Below, piece after piece: positions 17,943 to 26,275 of a stretch of 64,000 nt of DNA. The notes under the pieces are model-generated. The model was given only the letters and a program-made list of their open reading frames with translations, was not told the DNA's origin and searched no databases. Source of the DNA: a bacterium (lineage in GTDB: Bacteria; Planctomycetota; UBA1135; UBA2386); assembly GCA_030432695.1 (NCBI GenBank), contig JAUILN010000007.1, forward strand, positions 310,001-374,000, given 5' to 3'. Every line of letters begins with the position of its first letter. Position 1 is the first letter of the stretch. The position numbers and the translations under genes were made by a program.

Positions 17943-19316
17943 ATGCATCAACTGCTCTGGTTCCTCGTCGGGGTCGCGACCTGTCTGGCCGCGACGCTGC
18001 TGCTCAGCTCGTTGCGAAAACGGACCTCCGCCCTGGAAGGCCTCGACGAGACACCGGACGGCGACACCGAAGCCCGCCGGGAATCCACCGCGGAGGAACG
18101 CGAGCTGGCGGTCGTCAGGACCCTGCTGGAGGAGACGCGCCGCGACATCGAGAGCGTGGCGCGAAGCCTGGGCGACGAACTGGCGACGATGGCCTCGGCG
18201 ATCGAAGGCCACGCGCAGCTGCTGTGCGAGTCGATGGGCCAGCCCAAGCTGGTCGCCCGCCGCTCGGAGCACCTGTGGAACGGCGTGCGCCGGCTGCACA
18301 ACTTCAGCGAGAAGATCCTGTCGTTCGCCCACGTCGACCACCTCTCGGTCGACCGCGTCAACATCCGCCCCTTCCTGGGGGGCATCGCCCAGGAGTTCGA
18401 GGACGCCGGATCGGCGCTGCAGATCGATCTGGCGACGTCGGACTTTCTGCCGCCGGCCTACGCCAACGAGCGGGCGCTCCGCAACGCGGTGCTGTTCCTG
18501 GTCGAGACCCTGCTGCACCTGGAGACCCGCGCGCGGCGACTGAGTCTGTCGGCCTACGCCAAGGTCTACGACGACCAGGACACCCGGGTGGTGCTCGAGA
18601 TCTGTGCCGAAGCAGAGGAGACCGGCCCGTCTCACGAGCCCTCGAAGACCCAGGTCCAGCTCGGCTACATCGCGGCGCGCAACCTCCTGGAGGCACAGGG
18701 GGCCCGCCTGTCGTTCGACGAACTCGAGGGCCTGAGCGTCACCTGTTTCGTCAGTCTGCCCGCCGCCGAGGTCCTCTCCGACGACGACCTGCCGCTGTTC
18801 CGCGACCTCCCCGAGGAAGACCAGGTCCTCGACATGACGCACGGTGCCGCCGCCGCCGAGCACGCCGCCGAGCTGCTGGCCGCCGAAGCCGGAGAGCAGC
18901 CCTGCGTGCTGCCGCGCGTCACCGCCAGCAACCACCACTTCGGCGGAGTGCTGGTCCTCGAGGACGACCCCGAACTCCGCGAGATGATCGCCTACGAGAT
19001 CCGTGGCACCGGCCGCAAGCTGATCAGCTCGGTCGACGGCGCCTCGGCCCGCTCGCTGATCGAAGCCACCCCGGAGCGCTTCGAGCTGGCGATCGTCGAG
19101 CACGACGCCCGCATCGAGTCCGGCTCGGAGATCGCCCGCCTGCTATCGGAGCGCTGCCCGGGCATCGGCATCGTGCTGCTGACCACCCAGCCGGGGGTCG
19201 GCATCCGCGGCCTCGCCGCGGGCGCCCGCCTGTTCGAGATCGCCAAGCCGTTCGGGGTCATGGAGCTGCGCGAGGCGCTGCACGAGCTGACCGGCAGCCG
19301 GCCGACGCCGGCGTGA
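17943..19316 (+). CDS. Membrane-anchored degenerate histidine kinase fused to a degenerate receiver domain
   Basis: 457 residues; AGGAAGG lies upstream of the ATG. Residues 5-23 are a single hydrophobic anchor. Residues 60-135 align with HisKA: GDELATMASAIEGHAQLL fits the usual SHELRTPLTAIRGYAELL register with D78 in place of the phospho-accepting His. The ATPase-like region (about 140-275) lacks a clear N-box Asn and DxGxG, though LGYIAARNLLEAQGARLSF resembles the G2 helix. Residues 335-450 are a receiver: acidic EDD (340-342), VLLTT (Thr switch) and AKPF (K435). The phosphoacceptor position in ELAIVE is E386 rather than Asp. Probably a constitutive or phosphorylation-independent scaffold; inference. 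Confidence 0.75.
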   Translation: MHQLLWFLVGVATCLAATLLLSSLRKRTSALEGLDETPDGDTEARRESTAEERELAVVRTLLEETRRDIESVARSLGDELATMASAIEGHAQLLCESMGQPKLVARRSEHLWNGVRRLHNFSEKILSFAHVDHLSVDRVNIRPFLGGIAQEFEDAGSALQIDLATSDFLPPAYANERALRNAVLFLVETLLHLETRARRLSLSAYAKVYDDQDTRVVLEICAEAEETGPSHEPSKTQVQLGYIAARNLLEAQGARLSFDELEGLSVTCFVSLPAAEVLSDDDLPLFRDLPEEDQVLDMTHGAAAAEHAAELLAAEAGEQPCVLPRVTASNHHFGGVLVLEDDPELREMIAYEIRGTGRKLISSVDGASARSLIEATPERFELAIVEHDARIESGSEIARLLSERCPGIGIVLLTTQPGVGIRGLAAGARLFEIAKPFGVMELREALHELTGSRPTPA

Positions 19317-19320
19317 GAAC

Positions 19321-19344
19321 CGCCCGGGACCCGCCCCCGGGGCG
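19321..19344 (+). terminator. GC-rich hairpin after the kinase/receiver gene
   Basis: CGCCC at 19321-19325 pairs with GGGCG at 19340-19344, with GGG/CCC pairing inside and one bulged base. No T tract. Possible terminator or mRNA 3' stabiliser. Confidence 0.3.
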
Positions 19345-19370
19345 ACAGGCACCGGTCCACTCGCTACACT
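19342..19370 (+). promoter_or_regulatory. Candidate promoter for rph-rdgB
   Basis: GCGACA (19342-19347, 4 of 6 to TTGACA), a 17-base spacer, then TACACT (19365-19370). The expected start is about 40 bases before the proposed rph start codon. Confidence 0.45.
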
Positions 19371-19418
19371 GCTCGGCCCGATTCCGGCCCCCGCGGCCCC
19401 ATCGACAGGACCCGAGCC

Positions 19419-20174
19419 CTGGCCAAGAAGCGCGAGCGAGACCCCCGAGTCATCCGTCCCCTGACGTTCGAGCGGAAGGTGGTGGAGCAGGCCACCGGGT
19501 CGGTGCTGGTAACCGCCGGCCAGACGAAGGTGCTCTGCACGGTCATCGCTCAGGATGGCGTGCCGCACTGGATGAAGGGCCAGGGCAAGGCCTGGCTGAC
19601 CGCGGAGTACTCGATGCTGCCGGCGTCGACCCGGGTCCGGAAGCCGCGCGACGGCCGGGTGGGCGGCAAGATCGATGCGCGCTCGCTGGAGATCCAACGG
19701 CTGATCGGCCGGGCGATGCGGGCGGCGCTCGACCTGTCGGTCCTGCCGGAGATGACCTTCTGGATCGACTGCGACGTGCTCAATGCCGACGGCGGCACGC
19801 GCACCACCTCGATCAATGGCGCGTGCGTGGCGCTCCACGACGCGCTCTCCACCCTTCACGCCAAGAAGCCGTTCGCCCGCTGGCCGATGCGCCAGCTGGT
19901 GCAGGCGGTATCGATCGGGCTGTGGCGCGACGAGTTCCTGGTCGACCTGGACTACCGCGAGGACAGCGGCTGCGACGTCGACCTGAACGTCGTCCGACTG
20001 ACGGACGGGCGCCTGGTCGAGGTCCAGGGCACCGCCGAGGGCAGCCCGTTCGACGACGACCACCTCCTCGGGATGCTCGAGCTGTCGAAATCGGCCTGTG
20101 CCGCGATCCGGACCGAGCAGGAGCGCTGCTTGGGACTCGAGCCGTCGAGCGGCACGGGGAGCACCGGGGCATGA
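19419..20174 (+). CDS. rph: Ribonuclease PH
   Basis: Phosphorolytic 3'-5' exoribonuclease that trims tRNA 3' ends. ATGSVLVTAGQTKVLCTV, then LPASTRVRKPRDGRVGGK and LEIQRLIGRAMRAAL, match RNase PH. CDVDLNVV and EVQGTAEGSPF carry the catalytic Asp pair region and phosphate-binding segment. The family N-terminus (RDPRVIRPLTFER here) lies upstream of any ATG, GTG or TTG in this frame back to the previous stop. I therefore propose CTG at 19419, with AGGA 8 bases upstream, giving 251 residues, the normal length. The alternative GTGs at 19476 and 19479 would remove the conserved first motif. The stop overlaps the rdgB start as ATGA. Confidence 0.93.
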   Translation: MAKKRERDPRVIRPLTFERKVVEQATGSVLVTAGQTKVLCTVIAQDGVPHWMKGQGKAWLTAEYSMLPASTRVRKPRDGRVGGKIDARSLEIQRLIGRAMRAALDLSVLPEMTFWIDCDVLNADGGTRTTSINGACVALHDALSTLHAKKPFARWPMRQLVQAVSIGLWRDEFLVDLDYREDSGCDVDLNVVRLTDGRLVEVQGTAEGSPFDDDHLLGMLELSKSACAAIRTEQERCLGLEPSSGTGSTGA

Positions 20175-20794
20175 CCGCGACCCTGTGGATCGCCAGCGCC
20201 AACCAGAAGAAGCGCAAGGAGCTGGAGCGCCTGTTGGCCGCGGCCGGCGGTCTGGAGCTGAGGACCATGGCCGACCTGGCGGAGCCCCTCGACATCGTCG
20301 AAGACCGCCCGGACTTCGCCGGCAACGCCGAGGTCAAGGCGGTGACCCTGGCACGGCTGGTCGGCGCCCCGGCACTCGGCGACGACTCCGGTCTTTGCGT
20401 CGACGCGCTGGGTGGCGCCCCCGGGGTCCACTCGGCCCGCTGGGCCGGCCCCGACGCGACCGATCGCGACCGCATCGACAAGCTGCTCGACGAGCTGGGC
20501 GGCCGGCCCGACCGCGGCGCCCGGTTCGTCTGCCACCTCTGTCTGGCCGGTGCGGACGGCAAGGTCCTGGCGCGGATCGAAGAGACCTGCGAGGGCCGGA
20601 TCCTGACCGCACCACGCGGCGAAGCCGGCTTCGGCTACGATCCCGTGTTCGTCGCCGAGGCCTTCCAGCGCGCTGGAGCCGGCGAAATCGACCCGAGCTT
20701 CGCCGAGTTGTCGGCCGAGCAGAAGGACGCGGTGAGCCACCGCGGCAAAGCGCTACGTGCGCTGGCGGCCTGGCTGGCAGAGCATCCGCTCTGA
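20171..20794 (+). CDS. rdgB: XTP/dITP diphosphatase (RdgB/HAM1 family)
   Basis: 207 residues. It hydrolyses non-canonical purine nucleoside triphosphates such as dITP and XTP to monophosphates. The N-terminal substrate loop SANQKKRKEL is followed by FAGNAEVKA, GDDSGLCVDAL (catalytic D71-D72), GAPGVHSARWAG, GFGYDPVF and SHRGKALRAL. Its ATG overlaps the rph stop by 4 bases, a common rph-rdgB arrangement in bacteria, implying coupled translation. Confidence 0.95.
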   Translation: MTATLWIASANQKKRKELERLLAAAGGLELRTMADLAEPLDIVEDRPDFAGNAEVKAVTLARLVGAPALGDDSGLCVDALGGAPGVHSARWAGPDATDRDRIDKLLDELGGRPDRGARFVCHLCLAGADGKVLARIEETCEGRILTAPRGEAGFGYDPVFVAEAFQRAGAGEIDPSFAELSAEQKDAVSHRGKALRALAAWLAEHPL

Positions 20795-20857
20795 GCGTCA
20801 CCAGCGGGCCTGGCCACCTTCGTCCGACTCCCTTCCCCCACCCCCGGACCCACCGAC

Positions 20858-22669
<1,812 letters not shown>

Positions 22670-22714
22670 GGGCTGGGCAAGATCGTGCTCGGCGTGGAGA
22701 GTCGACGTAGGTGC

Positions 22715-22720
22715 TATCCT
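22715..22720 (+). promoter_or_regulatory. Candidate -10 element TATCCT for darTG
   Basis: TATCCT in the GCTAnnnT context, 49 bases before the darT start codon and upstream of the 13-base palindrome. No clear -35. Confidence 0.35.
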
Positions 22721-22736
22721 GGCGCCGTGCCACGAC

Positions 22737-22749
22737 GCTCCTGAGGAGC
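22737..22749. promoter_or_regulatory. 13-bp palindrome upstream of darT, possible operator
   Basis: GCTCCTGAGGAGC is a perfect palindrome with 6-base arms around a central G, ending 20 bases before the GTG of darT. Its position between the putative -10 and the coding start suits an operator; AGGAG within it is too far upstream to act as Shine-Dalgarno. Confidence 0.4.
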
Positions 22750-22769
22750 ACAACTGGTCGCAGCCCTAG

Positions 22770-23426
22770 GTGAAGTACCTCCCGGACATCCTCAGTCCCG
22801 ATCGCGGGCTGATCTTCCGGATCACGCACATCGACAATCTACAGACGATCGCCAAGCAGGGGCTCGTCTGTAGGAGTCGTTGTCGGTCCGACTCCGCCTT
22901 CAGATCGATCGGCAACCCGGACGTGATCGAGCGCCGCAGGAACCGGGCGGTCCCGGAGTATCCCGGCGGAGTCCTCGACGACTACGTTCCGTTCTACTTC
23001 ACGCCACGATCGCCCATGCTCCTGAACATCAAGACGGGCCGAGGTGTCGAGCCGGTCCCGATGCAGGAGATCCTGTGCCTGATCGCAAAGCTGGAGCACC
23101 TTCGGGCACGGGGTCATCGAATCGTGATTGCAGATGGCAACGCGGCCTCCGCCGAGACTCGGTTCTCCACGTCCATCGACTCCATCCGCGGGCTAGACTG
23201 GGTCGCGCTTCGCGCCAGCAACTTCCAGAAGTCGGATGACGATCCGGATCTTCGCCGCCGCTACATGGCCGAGGCCCTGATCCACGAGCATGTCGCTTTC
23301 GAGGATCTCACCGGCATCGCCGTGGCTCACGATCAGACGGAAGCGGCCGTGCGCGACTTCTTCGAGTCTCTGCCAGCGCAACCCACCGTGGCCGTCCGGC
23401 CGCACTTCTTCTTCGAGCCCAGATGA
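22770..23426 (+). CDS. darT: DarT-type DNA ADP-ribosyltransferase toxin
   Basis: 218 residues. DarT enzymes transfer ADP-ribose from NAD to single-stranded DNA bases and block replication; DarTG systems also act in anti-phage defence. IFRITHIDNLQTI (15-27) is the typical N-terminal NAD-binding phrase. DDYVPFYFTPRSPML (70-84) is the DarT signature. RRYMAEALIHEHV carries the expected catalytic E168. The start is GTG at 22770, because an in-frame TAG directly precedes it. ATGA overlap with darG (4 bases) indicates coupled synthesis. Base composition looks a little lower in GC than the neighbouring lepA, consistent with mobility. Confidence 0.93.
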   Translation: MKYLPDILSPDRGLIFRITHIDNLQTIAKQGLVCRSRCRSDSAFRSIGNPDVIERRRNRAVPEYPGGVLDDYVPFYFTPRSPMLLNIKTGRGVEPVPMQEILCLIAKLEHLRARGHRIVIADGNAASAETRFSTSIDSIRGLDWVALRASNFQKSDDDPDLRRRYMAEALIHEHVAFEDLTGIAVAHDQTEAAVRDFFESLPAQPTVAVRPHFFFEPR

Positions 23427-24490
23427 TCCACTTCACGCGCGGCAATCTCTTCGACGCGAACGTCGAAGCGCTGGTGAACACGGTCAACACCGTCGGCGTC
23501 ATGGGCAAAGGGATCGCGCTGATGTTCAAGCAGCGCTATCCGAACAGCGCGCAGGCCTACACATCCGCCTGCAAGGGCGGCCACCTCGAGGTCGGACAGG
23601 TGCTCCTCACGCCGAGTGGCGAACTGGTCGGCCCTCGCTGGATCATCCACTTCCCCACGAAGAAGCACTGGAGGCACCCGTCCGATCTCGCGTGGATCCA
23701 GGACGGCCTGGACGATCTTCGGCAAGTCGTGAGCCTCCAAGGCATCCGTTCGATCGCCATTCCACCGTTGGGCTGCGGCAACGGCAAACTCGACTGGAGC
23801 GTGGTGCGGCCCGAGATCGAGTCACGCCTCGGCAACCTCGAAGGGGTCGACGTGATCGTCTTCGAGCCGACGGACACCTACTACAACGAGCCCAAGGCGC
23901 GCGGTGTCGAGGAGCTCACTCCCGCGCGAGCGCTCGTGTTCGAACTGATCCGGCGATACTGCTCGCTCGGTATCGACTGCGCGCTGATCGAAGCGCAGAA
24001 GCTCGCGTGGTTCCTGTCACGGAGCTGCGAGGAACTCGGCGTTCCCGACCCCCTGGATCTGCGGTTCCAGGCCCACCGCTACGGACCGTATGCGGACGGC
24101 CTTCGCCACCTCCTGGATGGCCTCGACGGAAGCTACCTGCATTGCGAAAGGCGGCTCGCCGACGCTCGCCCCCTCGACATTCTGTGGATCGAGCACGAAC
24201 GTCGAGCGACGGTCGCCGAGTATCTCTCCAGCGACCCGATGACTCCCTACGGGCCCGCGATGGAACACATGGCCGCCCGGATTTCGGGCTTCGAATCGCC
24301 GCTCGGCATGGAAGCTCTCGCGACCGTGGACTGGTTGCTCCAGAGAGAAGACTGCGAGCCCACACTGCCCGCCGTGCGCAACGCCCTGCAGTCCTGGCCG
24401 GGAGGCCCCGACGCCGGCAGCCGCAAGCTCCGGATCTTCGAAGACGGATTGGTCGAACGGGCACTCGCGCGCCTCGACGATCGTCGCTGA
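23423..24490 (+). CDS. darG: DarG macrodomain antitoxin (DNA ADP-ribosyl glycohydrolase)
   Basis: 355 residues. The N-terminal macrodomain (about 1-150) has VNTVNTVGVMGKGIALMFK (N22 and the glycine-rich ADP-ribose loop), IPPLGCGNGKLDW, and DTYYN at its end. It removes ADP-ribose from DNA and reverses DarT damage. The C-terminal domain (about 165-355) contains ALIEAQKLAWFL and FQAHRYGPYADGLRHLLDGLDG, the conserved DarG C-terminal region that binds and blocks DarT. Complete and intact. It converges with the ECF gene 24515-25186 across 24 bases. Confidence 0.94.
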   Translation: MIHFTRGNLFDANVEALVNTVNTVGVMGKGIALMFKQRYPNSAQAYTSACKGGHLEVGQVLLTPSGELVGPRWIIHFPTKKHWRHPSDLAWIQDGLDDLRQVVSLQGIRSIAIPPLGCGNGKLDWSVVRPEIESRLGNLEGVDVIVFEPTDTYYNEPKARGVEELTPARALVFELIRRYCSLGIDCALIEAQKLAWFLSRSCEELGVPDPLDLRFQAHRYGPYADGLRHLLDGLDGSYLHCERRLADARPLDILWIEHERRATVAEYLSSDPMTPYGPAMEHMAARISGFESPLGMEALATVDWLLQREDCEPTLPAVRNALQSWPGGPDAGSRKLRIFEDGLVERALARLDDRR

Positions 24491-24514
24491 CGGCAACGTC
24501 GTTCGAGCCCGCAT

Positions 24515-25186
24515 TCACGGCTCCTCGCCGCTCGGCCGCAGGACGGGTCGAAGTCGACTGCGGAGCTGCACCCAGGCGCGGTGATGCAGCGAGCGGGCCG
24601 CGCCACGCTCGCGCCGCATCTGCTCGGCGATGCGCTCCCAGGACTCGCCGTAGTAGTCGCGCAGCAGAACGACCTCGCGCTGGTCGTCGGGGAGTTCGCC
24701 CACCGCGTCGTCGAGCAGATCCCGGATCTCGGCCAACTCGACCGCTCGACCGGGATCGACCGTGTGACTCTCGCCCGCCGCGATCGCATCGGCCTGCGAC
24801 GGCAGTGCCTCCTCACGCCGCACATCGCGCCGCCCGGCGTGCTGATGCTTCCAGGCATCGCGGACCTGGTTGAGCGCGATCAGCGAGAGCCATTGGAGGA
24901 GGCCGGCCTGGGAGCGGGGCTGGAGTTCGCGGATCTGCGGCAGGGCGGCGAGGAAGGTGTTCTGGACCAGGTCCATGGAGTCCTGCGCCCGGCCGAAGGC
25001 GGAGCTGCCGAGCTGGATGCGAACGATGCGGCGCAGGCGTTCCTGGTAGCGGACGAGCAGGTGCTGGAGGGCTTCGTCGTCGCCTTGGCGGGCGCGGGTG
25101 AGGAGTGCCATCGACTCGCCGAGGGAGGGGAGGTCGCCGGTAAGGGTACGGGACAGGGGGTCCTGGCGGCGTTCGTGGTCAGTCAT
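24515..25186 (-). CDS. RNA polymerase ECF-type sigma factor
   Basis: 223 residues. Region 2 is RYQERLRRIVRIQLGSSAFG, DSMDLVQNTFLAAL and LLQWLSLIALNQVRDAWK. Region 4 is ELPDDQREVVLLRDYYGESWERIAEQM. An N-terminal extension of about 25 residues precedes region 2. A strong GAGGAGG Shine-Dalgarno lies 5 bases before the ATG at 25186. It lies 54 bases downstream of the kinase-WD40 gene on the same strand and is probably its partner. The conserved DxMDLVQxTF phrase is typical of planctomycete ECF groups. Confidence 0.9.
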   Translation of the reverse strand: MTDHERRQDPLSRTLTGDLPSLGESMALLTRARQGDDEALQHLLVRYQERLRRIVRIQLGSSAFGRAQDSMDLVQNTFLAALPQIRELQPRSQAGLLQWLSLIALNQVRDAWKHQHAGRRDVRREEALPSQADAIAAGESHTVDPGRAVELAEIRDLLDDAVGELPDDQREVVLLRDYYGESWERIAEQMRRERGAARSLHHRAWVQLRSRLRPVLRPSGEEP

Positions 25187-25240
25187 GGGGACCCTCCTCG
25201 CTTCGAGGATGCCCTCGATGGGGCACGTCGCTGGCGCGGA

Positions 25241-26227
25241 TCACTTGCCATCTTGTGTACCTGCCGCGGCGTTCTGCGCGGCACAGCCGCGGCGGGTGAT
25301 CTCGGCGTAGAGGGCGCGGCGCTGGTCGTCATCGAGCGACGGCTGGGAGGCGACGAGGTCCGGGAGTTGGTCGAAATCGTCGCCGGCGCTCAGGGCTTGC
25401 TCCACCCAGGTCTCGGCCCATTCGCGCAATTGATTCCCGGTGTGTATGTCGCGAACCCGATCTGCGACCGGCGCAGTGCTGAATCCGCGAGGTCCGCGCG
25501 AACAATTCTGGATATAGACCATCGCGGACTCGGCATCGAAATTGTAAACCCCGCCCCCGGCTGCCCAGGAGGAATCGCGCAGCGCAATTACGACTTGCCC
25601 AGATTCCGCATCCCATAACCTAAGAGTACCTATCGAATCCGTTGTCATGATACGCGACGAGTCTTGCGTCCAGTGGACGCCGGACAATTGTCGCGGATGC
25701 TCCAGAACTCGACAGACTCCACCCAACCCCTCGAGGAGGACGCTTTTGGAAAGTCGGCCCGGAACTCTGCCCTCCCGGTTGACCGATATCTTCCATCTCC
25801 CGTCCGGACTGGGAAGGCCAAGACCAAGAACTCCTGGAATATCACGCTCCTCCCCATCAAGGATCGCGGCGAGGGATTCGCGGTCAAGGACCCAGCACAG
25901 TCCCGAAGCCGACCAAATCATGTCAGAATCGCTCTCAACGTCTCGGCTCCACGATGTCAATCCGACATCCGAGAATCCACTCAATTGGCAAGATCCAGCG
26001 AAAGACCCCTGGACTGCATCGATGAATGTCACAACACCGTCAACACTCAGAAGCGCGCATACATGACTGCCCGGAAGAAAATATCCAGAAACATACGGAT
26101 ACACTGGCGCACCGCCCTCTCGAAGCAGTACGCCGAGATGCTCGCAGGTCTGAGGGTCCACAAACTGAATAGCGCCCTTCCCTGTGATTAGTAGGGCGCG
26201 AGACGGGCGGGCACCACCAACGATCAT
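25241..26227 (-). pseudogene. WD40-type C-terminal part of the interrupted kinase-WD40 gene
   Basis: 328 residues if translated from the ATG at 26227. This frame is the same as that of the upstream kinase gene and continues its beta-propeller: after the TAA at 26276-26278 the codons read TGTLGIDVDSYGEASLMIVG with no further stop. Propeller-like phrases include KGAIQFVDPQTCEHLGVL, DSIGTLRLWDAESGQVV and DGRWKISV. The C-terminal 60 residues (DQLPDLVASQPSLDDDQRRAL) form a helical tail. GGGGAGG lies 8 bases before this ATG, so separate translation by reinitiation is possible. AT-richer than the rest of the window. Either a nonsense-split gene, two cooperating polypeptides, or a sequence error. Confidence 0.7.
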
Positions 26228-26275
26228 GAGCGATGCCTCCCCATAGCTATCGACATCAATACCGAGAGTGCCCGT

